A stretch of 64,000 bases of DNA from RI-106 sp964496875 (GTDB lineage Bacteria > Cyanobacteriota > Vampirovibrionia > Obscuribacterales > Obscuribacteraceae): NCBI GenBank assembly GCA_964496875.1, contig CAZCBH010000018.1, positions 3,640 to 67,639 of the forward strand. Reading direction: 5' to 3'. Made by a program: the position numbers and the translations under genes. Under the pieces are notes generated by a model. The model saw only the letters and a program-made list of their open reading frames with translations, had not been told where the DNA came from and searched no databases. This document shows positions 1-8,434 of the stretch, piece after piece. The number at the start of each line of letters is the position of its first letter. Within the stretch, counting starts at the first letter, position 1.

Positions 1-371
1 TGGCGATAGCTTTTTATCGCTTCTGCGTAATCTTGTTCGAAAAAGTAGGTTTCACCTATGAGATATCTCAAGGTGGAGTCGTTGGGTCGCAGTTGCGCCA
101 GGGTGGCATAGTCGGCCCTTGCACCAGAATTGTCGTCCATGTCGTACATAAGGAGTTCTGCTCTTCTCTCCAGTGCTTTCTGATTTTTCGGAGATTTGGA
201 GAGATAGCTGTTCAGCTCTTTTAAATACTGCTTCGTTTTGGCCAGTTCCTCAGGTTTTCTCTCTATGCAGTAGCCGGAATCGGCTTTTAGGACCAAGCCA
301 AAAAGCAAAAGAAGGAAGACATAAGTCAATGAAGCCTGCTTTGTCTCAAAGTACTTTCGCGATAATTTCAT
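1..371 (-). CDS. TPR-like secreted or membrane-anchored protein, 3' end outside window
   Basis: The frame opens with ATG at 371 and runs off the left edge after about 123 codons. Residues 14-31 form a hydrophobic stretch (TYVFLLLLFGLVL) after a basic N-terminus, so it is probably exported or membrane anchored. The following residues (about 45-120) are amphipathic helices with TPR-like spacing: KNQKALERRAELL, then ADYATLAQLRPNDSTLRYLIGETYF. Its start overlaps the stop of the upstream gene by four bases (ATGA), so the two are co-transcribed and probably translationally coupled. No enzyme motif is visible. Function unknown; TPR proteins usually act as protein-interaction scaffolds. Confidence 0.75.
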   Translation of the reverse strand, partial: MKLSRKYFETKQASLTYVFLLLLFGLVLKADSGYCIERKPEELAKTKQYLKELNSYLSKSPKNQKALERRAELLMYDMDDNSGARADYATLAQLRPNDSTLRYLIGETYFFEQDYAEAIKSYR

Positions 372-1749
372 AGACCTGCCGGATCAAGGGTCAGTACCGA
401 AACAATAGAGAGAATGGTACCACTTTTTTTGAGGGCTTCCAGCTTCTCTTTCTCTTCTCTGAATTCTAGAATCAACCGAAGCTTCTCCACATCATCCGGG
501 TCAGGGCTGGTCGGGTTTCGCAGAACGCGGCGTTCCAGTCTCTCCTGGGCGATGCGAGTTAGCAGTCCCCGTTTACCGAAGAAAAGGAATGATACCGCCA
601 CCGAAGCCAGGGCAAAGAGGACAAGAGAGAACGTGTCAGAGTTAGTCTCTTTCGAATGCAGTTTGATGATCTTGTTTACTCTCTCAAAAAGCTGGTCGCT
701 ACGCTTATCTTTATGCAGATAGGTCATGAGAAGCGCCAACTCTCGGCAGGTCTCGCCCACCCGTCTGCTATCGGGACCGAACTCTTTCTCCCGCATAGAA
801 AGAGCCTCTTCGTAACTCTGCTTAGCCTCTAAAAATCGACCCTGCTCTCGCAAGCAGTTGCCCAATTTCGTCAGGGCAGAGCCGAGCTTTTCGTAGCCTT
901 TGTGTGCTACACAGATTTGAATCGACTGCCTGTAGGTGTTTTCAGCCTCTTTGAACTTTCCTTCTTTGTAGTAGAGATTGGCAAGGTTTGCCACCATGCC
1001 GCCGTACATAGAATGGTGCTTGCCATAGATATCTTCTCTGATGGCAAGCAACTGATCAGTATATTGATGTGCTCTTTTGAATTTGCCCGCTTCTATGCAG
1101 GCTCCGGAGTAGAGCTCCAGACTGATGGCGGGGTGGGCTCCTTCATAGACCATATAGGTCGGGATCATTTTGTAAGCTGTCTTTGCATAGCCCGAGGCAC
1201 CGGCGATGGCACCGACCAGAGCGCTCAAATCAATCAACAAGAAAGCGACCAGGGGCAGCACGATGCAGAGAGCAGCGAACACAAGGATCTTTTTTAGTCT
1301 ATCTATAAAGGTCAACTCGCTCAAGAATACTTCGATTACCGCTTTCTTCGCCTTTTGAGAGCGGCGTTTGCCGGAGAGATAGCGAAAGCCTAAGATGCAG
1401 AGAATGAAACCGACTTCGAAGGCGATGGCGGCAAGGAGTTTTGGAGATGAGTTTGCCGTAGCGAGCAGGCAGAGATAGCANNNNNNNNNNNNNNNNNNNN
1501 NNNNNNNNNNNNNNNNNNNNNNNNNNNNNNNNNNNNNNNNNNNNNNNNNNNNNNNNNNNNNNNNNNNNNNNNNNNNNNNNTGGCGGCAAGGAGTTTTGGA
1601 GATGAGTTTGCCGTAGCGAGCAGGCAGAGATAGCAAAGTATGACGAGCGCTATGGCGATGCCACAGAGCTTCAGCAGCCCATAGGCGTTTCTAGAAAAGC
1701 GCTGCTTTCGAGACTCTTGGCTCTCTTTTTCAAACTCGTTCCTGGTCAT
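368..1749 (-). CDS. Membrane protein with TPR domain, interrupted by an assembly gap
   Basis: Start ATG at 1749; the N-terminus MTRNEFEKESQES is followed by a transmembrane segment (LCGIAIALVILCYLCLLA), a second one (IAFEVGFILCILGFRYL) and a third (ILVFAALCIVLPLVAFLL). A TPR region then covers roughly residues 170-300 of the repaired protein, including KFKEAENTYRQSIQI and RFLEAKQSYEEALSM, and a fourth membrane segment (FSLVLFALASVAVSFLFF) precedes a charged tail. The run of N at 1481-1580 breaks the frame. Removing the N run plus one copy of the 55-bp flank (155 bases) gives a continuous frame of 408 residues. It shares an operon with the TPR gene downstream through an ATGA overlap. Role unknown. 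Confidence 0.8.
1426..1635. repeat. 100-N scaffold gap flanked by exact 55-bp duplicate
   Basis: Bases 1426-1480 and 1581-1635 are identical over 55 bp and sit directly either side of exactly 100 N. A 55-base shared contig end is what a k-mer assembler using k=55 leaves at an unresolved junction. Collapsing one copy plus the N run removes 155 bases and restores the reading frame of the membrane TPR gene, so the duplication is probably not biological. Confidence 0.85.
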
Positions 1750-1841
1750 ACATAGATAGTAAGCCAGGTCTGAGGAATTGCCAGGTGGTTTTTCCCACCC
1801 TTTGCGGCTAGTTGGGCAAATGTGAGTTCCGGGAATTTAAT

Positions 1842-1870
1842 TTGAAAGCCATACATGTGTATGGTATGAT
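1842..1870 (+). promoter_or_regulatory. Predicted dnaE2 promoter with inverted-repeat operator in the spacer
   Basis: A -35-like TTGAAA (1842-1847) and a -10-like TATGAT (1865-1870) are separated by exactly 17 bp, and 16 of these 17 bases (1849-1864) form the inverted repeat CCATAC-ATGT-GTATGG. A repressor bound there would occlude RNA polymerase. The core TAC-N4-GTA resembles the cyanobacterial LexA box (RGTACNNNDGTWCB) with symmetric mismatches, which fits an SOS-type mutasome polymerase downstream; assignment to LexA is inference. The start of dnaE2 lies about 180 bp further on, so the leader is long. A 25-codon frame (1905-1982) lies in the leader, but nothing supports it as a gene. The remainder of 1750-2049 shows no other gene. 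Confidence 0.5.
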
Positions 1871-2049
1871 GGATTTATCACAAATTCAATATGATGGATG
1901 CTAGATGTTAGATTATCGATATTCGATGATCGTCGTTTCTCTTTCATGCTTTGTGATGAATCAACCCGGCTCTCTGCCATGAGGTGGAGAGTTCGGGGTG
2001 CTTATTTTTATTGATTGCTTTTTTATGACTGCGGTTTTGAACTTTTCGA

Positions 2050-5000
2050 ATGAAACAGCGCTATGCCGAGCTTCACTGCCATTCTTCCTTCTCTTTGTTA
2101 GATGGAGCCAGCAACCCCGAGGCTTTAGTGGAACGGGCCCGGGATATCGGTCTTTCGGCGCTGGCAATAACCGATCATGACGATCTAGGCGGTGCGGTGC
2201 GTTTTGCCTATGCTGCCAGAGAAGTCGATCTCGAAGCGATTATCGGCGTGGAGCTTACCCTGGAAGACGATTCTCACATAACGCTACTGGCTGCCGACGG
2301 AGATGGCTATCGCAATATCTGTCGGCTGATCACCCTGGGAAGATCCGATTATGAGCGAGGCTCCCCCAGAGTCTCTTACGAGAGTCTCTTCGATTGCAGT
2401 GCCGGAGTGATAGCTCTTTCTGGCTGTCCGAAAGGAAGTATTCCCACCGCCCTGGCCCGGGAGGACGAGGTCAGGGCCAGACGCCTGGCTCGGGCTTTTC
2501 AGGAGACTTTCGGCGATCGTTTCTATCTGGAGCTCTGGAATCATCATCTCCGCCAGGAGAGTTTTATCGCGGCATCGCTCCTTGAACTCTCGAAGTCAGC
2601 CTCGATACCATGGACGGTCAGCAACAATGTTCACTATGCCAGGCCCGAGGACAGGGCTATTCACGATGTTCTTACCTGTTTACGTCATGGCACCACCCTG
2701 GCCGAGGCGGGGCGGAGGCTGCGTCCGAATGGAAGCTGGTATATGAAGTCCGCAGAGGAAATCGCCCATCTCTGGCGCCATGACCTGACCGGGATGAAGA
2801 ACACTCTTGTCATTGCCGAGCGTTGTCGTTTTCGTCTGAGCCAGTTGAAGACACCGCTGCCGATTTTTACTCTGCCACCAGAGATAATGACATCGCTTGG
2901 CATCAAGGGCGATATCAATCCCAACGCTTTATTAGAGCAACTCGTCTGGGAAGGCGCCCGGTTGCGTTATCCCGATTTAACCAGCGATCACATCAGACAG
3001 ATAGATCACGAACTAAATATGATCGTCTCTCTCGATCTGGCACCTTATTTTCTGATTATGTGGGATATCGTTCGTTTCGCCCGTTCCCGGGGCATTGCCG
3101 TGCAGGGACGCGGCTCTGCCGCCAACTCGGCGGTCTGTTACTGTCTTATGATCACCGCTGTCGATCCGATTGGCATGGAGCTTCTTTTCGAGCGCTTTCT
3201 TTCGGAGGGGCGCAACGAGCCGCCGGATATCGACCTCGATATCGCCCATCAAGAAAGAGAAATAGTCCTTCAGTATGTCTACGAGAAGTACGGGCGCAAA
3301 CACGCAGCCATGGTCTGCGAGGTGATCACTTATCGAGGGCGCTCGGCGGTGCGGGATGCTGCCCGGGTGCTGGGCTTCTCTCAAGAGCAGGGGGACAGGC
3401 TCTCAGCCGAGGCGGATCGCATCGAAGCCCGGGACGCCGCAGAAAAACTGGAAGCAGGCGGTCTGGCAAGGGTCGGTCTCGATGCCAGGGATAGACGCAG
3501 TCAGCTTCTGCTGCAAATAGTCAGAGGTTTGCATCAACTGCCCCGTCACCGTTCTATCCACGTGGGCGGTTTTGTTCTCTCCGGTAGACCGCTGGGCGAT
3601 CTGGTGCCGGTAGAGCCGGCTGCGATGGAAGGGAGAACCGTTATCCAGTGGGATAAGGATGATATCGATCTGGTCGGGATGATAAAGATAGATCTGCTCG
3701 GACTGGGCATGCTCACTATGATTCAGGAAGGGCTTAGATTAGTTAGAGAATTTCGTGGTATCGATATCGATATCGGTACCCTGGATATGGATGATCCTTC
3801 TATCTATAACATGCTGCAGCGGGCTGATACGGTCGGACTCTTTCAGGTGGAGTCGAGGGCGCAGATGAATATCCTGCCCCGGTTGAAGCCGCGTTGCTTT
3901 TACGACATCATCGTCTCTATCGCCATCGTCAGACCCGGACCTATATTAGGCAATATCATCCATCCTTATCTAAGGCGCCGCCGGGGGGACGAAGAGGTTA
4001 TTTATCTCCATCCAAGTCTTGAGCCTATCTTGAAACGTACTTTAGGGGTGCCGCTTTTTCAGGAACAGGGTATGAAACTGGCGGTGGTGGCAGCCGGATT
4101 TACTCCGTCACAGGCAGACAATCTGCGCCGGGTGATGAGTCACAAGCGTTCTCACGAGCGTATGGCGAAGGTCTGCGAAGAGCTTGCTGCGGGCATGGCT
4201 AAAAAAGGCTTTTCCCAGGAGGCGATTGATACCATCACTCATCAATTGAGAGCTTTCGCCAATTATGGCTTTCCTGAAAGCCATGCTGCTTCATTCTCAT
4301 TGCTTGTCTATGCCTCGGCTTATCTGAAGCGCTATTTCGCCCCCGAGTTTTATTGCGCCATTTTGAACGCACAGCCCATGGGCTTTTACAGCCCGGGAAC
4401 GCTGATTCGGGACGCTTTGCGCCACGGGGTCGAAGTGCGTCCGGTGGATCTCTCTTGCAGCAGCTGGAACTGTGTGCTCGAATCCGAAAATATTATCGAG
4501 GCAGAGGGGCTGCAAGGCGACCAATTCAATAATATAGATTCTATTTCGCCGGGGCGCCTGCAGGAGCTTTTTGTCTCCCGGTTGGCGGGAGCAGGAGATC
4601 TTACTAAGAGAAGGGGGCAGGCTCAGGGAGCGGAGCAGAGGAAGCCGCCGGCTCTTAGAATCGGTCTTCGTTATGTAGATGGGCTGGGAAGAGCAGCAAG
4701 AGAGTCTCTCGAGGCTGCCTGGCAAGAGGGCGGACCATTTACTTCTTTAGAGGATGTGATCGAGCGCAGCGGGCTTGCGCCGAGCGAACTGAAGATTCTT
4801 GCCCAGGCAGGAGCTTTTGACGGTCTCTATCCCGGTAGAAGAAAAGCGCTCTGGAAAGTTCTGGATAAATTGAAGAAGAGGATAGAAACGCCACTATTAG
4901 ATGCTCTCTATGAGTTGAACGGTATCTCCAGAGAGGATAGACGCAGATCTATAGATTTGCCTGATATGACCGAATTAGAAGAGGTGATCACCGATTATCG

Positions 5001-5415
5001 CTTATTAGGCCTCTCTACCCGAGGACATCCCATGAAATATTATCGCGCCTGGGCCAATAAGAACCGCATTCTGAGCTGCAAGCAGTTGTCCGAGAAATTA
5101 GACGGAGAAGAGGTCAGTGTTGCCGGCGGTGTGATCTGCCGCCAGAGACCGGGAACGGCTAAAGGCTTTGTCTTTCTCACTCTTGAAGACGAAAGCGGTA
5201 TGGCTAATGTGGTTTTGAAGCCCAAGGTCTTTGCCGTATACAAAAGCACAGTCTTGCAGAACTCATTTTTACTGGTTCAGGGCAAACTCCAGATCGAAGA
5301 AGGGGTGGCCAATGTGATTGCAAGACATATAGAAGGATTGGAGAGAATGCCTTCAGATCGCCGGGATTCCGATGATGTGGATGGTCCTATGATAAGGTCG
5401 CGCAATTTCCATTGA
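2050..5415 (+). CDS. dnaE2: Error-prone DNA polymerase III alpha subunit, DnaE2/ImuC type
   Basis: A 1121-residue C-family polymerase. Residues 4-200 are a PHP domain (HCHSSFSLLDGASN, AITDHDD). The palm carries the catalytic acidic motif PDIDLDIA near residues 392-399 and a third Asp in MIKIDLLGLGM near 545. RHRSIHVGGFVLSGRPL followed by VIQWDKDD is characteristic of DnaE2 rather than replicative DnaE1. The C-terminus has a helix-hairpin-helix region and an OB-fold near residues 1015-1090 (VAGGVICRQRPGTAKGFVFLTLED). DnaE2 acts in damage tolerance and mutagenesis, normally with ImuA and ImuB, neither of which is adjacent here. An in-frame stop just upstream fixes the ATG at 2050, which lacks a clear Shine-Dalgarno. 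Confidence 0.93.
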   Translation: MKQRYAELHCHSSFSLLDGASNPEALVERARDIGLSALAITDHDDLGGAVRFAYAAREVDLEAIIGVELTLEDDSHITLLAADGDGYRNICRLITLGRSDYERGSPRVSYESLFDCSAGVIALSGCPKGSIPTALAREDEVRARRLARAFQETFGDRFYLELWNHHLRQESFIAASLLELSKSASIPWTVSNNVHYARPEDRAIHDVLTCLRHGTTLAEAGRRLRPNGSWYMKSAEEIAHLWRHDLTGMKNTLVIAERCRFRLSQLKTPLPIFTLPPEIMTSLGIKGDINPNALLEQLVWEGARLRYPDLTSDHIRQIDHELNMIVSLDLAPYFLIMWDIVRFARSRGIAVQGRGSAANSAVCYCLMITAVDPIGMELLFERFLSEGRNEPPDIDLDIAHQEREIVLQYVYEKYGRKHAAMVCEVITYRGRSAVRDAARVLGFSQEQGDRLSAEADRIEARDAAEKLEAGGLARVGLDARDRRSQLLLQIVRGLHQLPRHRSIHVGGFVLSGRPLGDLVPVEPAAMEGRTVIQWDKDDIDLVGMIKIDLLGLGMLTMIQEGLRLVREFRGIDIDIGTLDMDDPSIYNMLQRADTVGLFQVESRAQMNILPRLKPRCFYDIIVSIAIVRPGPILGNIIHPYLRRRRGDEEVIYLHPSLEPILKRTLGVPLFQEQGMKLAVVAAGFTPSQADNLRRVMSHKRSHERMAKVCEELAAGMAKKGFSQEAIDTITHQLRAFANYGFPESHAASFSLLVYASAYLKRYFAPEFYCAILNAQPMGFYSPGTLIRDALRHGVEVRPVDLSCSSWNCVLESENIIEAEGLQGDQFNNIDSISPGRLQELFVSRLAGAGDLTKRRGQAQGAEQRKPPALRIGLRYVDGLGRAARESLEAAWQEGGPFTSLEDVIERSGLAPSELKILAQAGAFDGLYPGRRKALWKVLDKLKKRIETPLLDALYELNGISREDRRRSIDLPDMTELEEVITDYRLLGLSTRGHPMKYYRAWANKNRILSCKQLSEKLDGEEVSVAGGVICRQRPGTAKGFVFLTLEDESGMANVVLKPKVFAVYKSTVLQNSFLLVQGKLQIEEGVANVIARHIEGLERMPSDRRDSDDVDGPMIRSRNFH

Positions 5416-5502
5416 TGAATTGATGAACTGATTGAAAAATAGGCTAAGGTAGAATAAATACCGAAAGCAATTAGAGGTCGAAAAGGTCGGAAGATCACCA
5501 TC

Positions 5503-6135
5503 ATGACAGGTCCGGAGCAGGTGCCTACTTTTGATATTGACAGACCGGAGTTCTGGGAGCTCTGTTATCAGCAGGGACGTACTCCCTGGGAATACGGTCG
5601 TCATGCGCCTCCGCTCGAGACATTCATGAAGTCTCCATATCGGCTGCCGCCAGGCAAAGTGGCGGTGCTTGGCTGTGGTACCGGGCATGATGCCGTTTAT
5701 CTTGCCCGGATGGGCTATGAGGTGACGGGGATTGACTTTGCGCCCACAGCTATTCAATCTACCTATCAGAAATTTCTCCAGGCAGGAGTGGCGGGCAAGT
5801 CGGCGTTTCTTCTACAGCGAGATATCTTTGACTTACACGAATATACCGGCTATTTCGACGGCATCTTCGAGCATACCTGCTTTTGTTCTATCGATCCGGC
5901 TCACCGTCGAAGGTATATGTTCTCTACCAGGGATCTTCTTAAGAAGGGCGGTAAATTTCTGGCAATCTGGTGGATAGGGGAGCGGCATGGTGAAGGACTT
6001 CCATTTTCGGTCAGCCGTGATGAGATCTTCGAACTCTACGACGGGGTATTTTCTTTTGATATTGTGTATGAGCCCCAGGACTCCTTTCCCCGGGATCAGG
6101 GCAAAGAGCTGCTCACATTGATGACCAGGCTTTAG
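5503..6135 (+). CDS. TPMT-family SAM-dependent methyltransferase
   Basis: The 210-residue protein begins with the typical TPMT-family entry (FWELCYQQGRTPWEYGRHAPPL) and has the SAM-binding glycine loop VAVLGCGTGHDAVYLARMGYEVTGID at about residues 49-74. The motif FDGIFEHTCFCSIDP near 120 is characteristic of the thiopurine S-methyltransferase superfamily, which includes halide/thiol and small-molecule methyltransferases. The substrate cannot be told from sequence. It lies 87 bp after dnaE2 on the same strand and could be co-transcribed, though no functional link is obvious. Confidence 0.85.
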   Translation: MTGPEQVPTFDIDRPEFWELCYQQGRTPWEYGRHAPPLETFMKSPYRLPPGKVAVLGCGTGHDAVYLARMGYEVTGIDFAPTAIQSTYQKFLQAGVAGKSAFLLQRDIFDLHEYTGYFDGIFEHTCFCSIDPAHRRRYMFSTRDLLKKGGKFLAIWWIGERHGEGLPFSVSRDEIFELYDGVFSFDIVYEPQDSFPRDQGKELLTLMTRL

Positions 6136-6430
6136 TTTGCGGTTTTAATGTCAATGCGGGAATTACGCCACTTGAAAACCGTGTCACCCGAAAGGCTGAT
6201 ATAGATAGCGTTTTCGGTCTTGCTAAATTAGATTTCACTAGACAAAATGATGTCATATACTTAACATAATGACATCCGAAGCAGTTTTGGATATTGCTCC
6301 CGGATTTGGCGAATGGCAATTGAATTGCAAACTGCATAGCGCGAACTGCAATGAAATAGAGAATAGCTTCCAGATTGCGAAGCAGCTCAGACCGCCTGCC
6401 ACGACAGTTCTATGTTGTGAGGGTCGAGAA
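6136..6430. other. Intergenic stretch without a supported gene
   Basis: About 295 bp between the methyltransferase and the next hypothetical gene. A frame in register with that gene extends back to ATG 6269, but its 54 extra residues have low-complexity, non-protein-like composition and no Shine-Dalgarno, so it was not used. A 7-bp stem CGGTTTT/AAAACCG with a long loop lies just after the methyltransferase stop; it is too weak to call a terminator. Confidence 0.4.
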
Positions 6431-6784
6431 ATGGCTATATTAAATACGCCGCGACTGGCGATAAATGTTGGTATTACCCTTCCGGAAAACCGCAGGGGTA
6501 AAGTAAACAAACAGGATATGCAGAAAGGCTACACAGAATCGGTGATAACCACCGGATTTCGTGCTCATGCCCGGGGCGACATGCTAGAAGGTCGTCGCAC
6601 CGACCTGTTCATGAACCGTGTCTCCGAGTTTTACGAGGCTCAACCGGAAGCGGCCAGAACCACAAGAATAAATCGATTGAGACAGCTGGAGCGCCGAGGC
6701 ATCATCTTCGAAGCAATCACCGATTTGATTCCGTCTCTGTTTACTTCTATTTGGCGTATATTGCCCGGTAGAAAAGCCAGCTAG
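6431..6784 (+). CDS. Hypothetical protein, 117 residues
   Basis: The chosen ATG at 6431 follows a purine-rich AGGGTCGAG. The protein starts MAILNTPRLAINVGITLPE and ends in a basic tail (WRILPGRKAS). The middle is charged and predicted helical (RTDLFMNRVSEFYEAQPEAARTTRINRLRQLERR), followed by a short hydrophobic segment (IIFEAITDLIPSLFTSIW). No domain is recognised. It converges on the PDZ-CAP gene with 20 bp between the two stops. It may be a lineage-specific gene; a longer start at 6269 is possible but unlikely. Confidence 0.45.
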   Translation: MAILNTPRLAINVGITLPENRRGKVNKQDMQKGYTESVITTGFRAHARGDMLEGRRTDLFMNRVSEFYEAQPEAARTTRINRLRQLERRGIIFEAITDLIPSLFTSIWRILPGRKAS

Positions 6785-6804
6785 AACAGCTTTCAAAAAA
6801 TGGC

Positions 6805-7749
6805 TCAGGGAATATCCACAGAAGAGAATTCCTGGGCGATATTGACACGTCCATTGGGGGCGATCCCCACTCCGACGCCGCAACTCTGATACTCGGTACT
6901 GAGTATTGCTCCACGGTGATTGATTTGATTGGGCGGCTCCGCCATCATCGTGTCCTGGGACCACTTTACTTTACCGGCATAAGTAAGGGCATCTCCTTCG
7001 CAGAAAGCTACGTTCTCCGCCACCGGGGCATTGATACCGGCTAATCTGGCGCGGTCCTGGGGCATGCGTCCTTCCGGATCGCGATGACCGGTGAATTGTC
7101 TTTTGGCTTGATCGGCGGCGTAGGCTCTGGCTAATGCCGAGAGTCTGGCGCTTCTTTTGTATGGTGGCAGATTGCCGTTGGCTTTTCTATCGGCATTGAT
7201 CAGGTTGAAGAGATAATCTTCCAGAGCCTGGATAGAGACCTTTTCGCTCTTTCTCTTGCTCTTATCCATAGAGTTGTGGGTGCTGGTATTGAATCCGGTG
7301 GGGGTGACCGCCACCAGATTGGACCAGTTGGCATGGAACTGCCTGACCACAAGCTGATTGCCGTAGGATTTGGCAACCTGAACCCTGGCAGTGTCGGTGC
7401 CCAGGGTTTGAATCACCGAATCGGCGATGCGAGCGTTATAAATGACCCGGTCGTTTATTTTGAGGATCACGTCACCGGCCCTGATGCCGCTGTTGTAAGC
7501 CGGACCATCTTTGTGCAGTCGGGTGATAAAAGTGCCTTTTGATCGTCCGCGACCTATGAAGCACTGGACAGGCACACCGGAGAACTCCAGCTTGTCCGAA
7601 TTCATCGAATGGTTGGAGAGGGTCCAGATAAGCTGTTTCTTGCCAGGAGCTGCCAGGGTCGACTGCGATGGATATCCGCATGTAAGCTGGGTTGCCAGCG
7701 CCAGGAGCACAGCCGATATTCTAATGGTGCCAGGGGAATGAATGGACAT
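6805..7749 (-). CDS. Secreted PDZ plus CAP/SCP-domain protein
   Basis: The 314-residue product has an N-terminal hydrophobic signal (ISAVLLALATQLTCG). Residues about 57-130 are a PDZ-like fold (GTFITRLHKDGPAYNSGIRAGDVILKINDRVI). Residues about 178-312 are a CAP/SCP domain: LFNLINADRKANGNLPPYKRSARLSALARAYAADQ, then FTGHRDPEGR, VAENVAF, and INHRGAILSTEYQSCGVGVG. CAP proteins are extracytoplasmic and in bacteria have poorly known envelope roles; PDZ often binds protein C-termini. It is the last gene of a three-gene operon, 7 bp after the thioredoxin-like gene. Confidence 0.85.
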   Translation of the reverse strand: MSIHSPGTIRISAVLLALATQLTCGYPSQSTLAAPGKKQLIWTLSNHSMNSDKLEFSGVPVQCFIGRGRSKGTFITRLHKDGPAYNSGIRAGDVILKINDRVIYNARIADSVIQTLGTDTARVQVAKSYGNQLVVRQFHANWSNLVAVTPTGFNTSTHNSMDKSKRKSEKVSIQALEDYLFNLINADRKANGNLPPYKRSARLSALARAYAADQAKRQFTGHRDPEGRMPQDRARLAGINAPVAENVAFCEGDALTYAGKVKWSQDTMMAEPPNQINHRGAILSTEYQSCGVGVGIAPNGRVNIAQEFSSVDIP

Positions 7750-7756
7750 TGTCTTA

Positions 7757-8434
7757 TCAGAGCAGTTTCTTGACCATGGGAAGCAGATGAGTATACAGGT
7801 TGTGGCGGGGATTGTGACCGGTGCTGTCCGAGCGTAGAACGAAGTTTTTATCTATCAACTGAAAACCGGGAATCATATTGTAGCTGTAATTATTGACCAT
7901 ATTGGCTCTGCCAACCAGCACATAACGATTGCGGTTGGTATAGAGTCCGAAATTGCGAGCCCAGGCCTGGACCTCTTGTAAGGAAGGGGCTTTCAGAGAA
8001 GGGTTGTAGAGCACCAGTTGCACCAGAACGATTCTCGGGTCGGATAGATTTACTCCTCCGTAGACCGGAAGCAATTCTTCTATGGATTTGAGACCGGGTT
8101 GGGGACTGACGTTGCCGTAAGGGCGATAACTCTTTTGATTGGCTCCGGTGAAGGCCTGGCAGGCCGGACAGCTCATGCCCACAGGCTCTACGATTATCAC
8201 TTTGCCTTTGAAACTAGAGAGACGAACTATTTTGCCGTCTTGATCAAGGAGCTCCATATCAGGATAGTAGTTGTTCAAGGCAGGCGGCCAATAGGTGGGA
8301 TTGGAGGTCTTGGCGTTTTTACCCACCCCTGCTTTTTGGGCGAGCGCAGGCAATGGTATCAGCACTGTCGTAATAACAATGCTCAGAGAAGCCAACGCCA
8401 AAATGGCCAGGGTCGCCGATTCAGTCTTTGTCAT
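7757..8434 (-). CDS. Exported thioredoxin-fold protein (TlpA/Sco-like) with CPAC motif
   Basis: The ATG at 8434 overlaps the stop of the flavoprotein gene by four bases (ATGA), which decides the start. Residues 7-32 are a signal or anchor sequence (LAILALASLSIVITTVLIPLPALA). The thioredoxin-like core has DMELLDQDGKIVRLSSFKGKVIIVEPVGMSCPACQAF, with a CxxC redox pair, then a strand-rich C-terminus with PGFQLIDKNF in place of the usual cis-Pro region. The family works as periplasmic thiol-disulfide reductases or Cu-delivery proteins. Here it probably reduces or partners the neighbouring exported proteins; the substrate is unknown. Confidence 0.75.
   Translation of the reverse strand: MTKTESATLAILALASLSIVITTVLIPLPALAQKAGVGKNAKTSNPTYWPPALNNYYPDMELLDQDGKIVRLSSFKGKVIIVEPVGMSCPACQAFTGANQKSYRPYGNVSPQPGLKSIEELLPVYGGVNLSDPRIVLVQLVLYNPSLKAPSLQEVQAWARNFGLYTNRNRYVLVGRANMVNNYSYNMIPGFQLIDKNFVLRSDSTGHNPRHNLYTHLLPMVKKLL

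Noticed and set aside
1905..1982. 25-codon frame in the dnaE2 leader
   Set aside because: No ribosome site precedes it and its composition is not distinctive; leader peptides cannot be excluded but there is nothing to support one.
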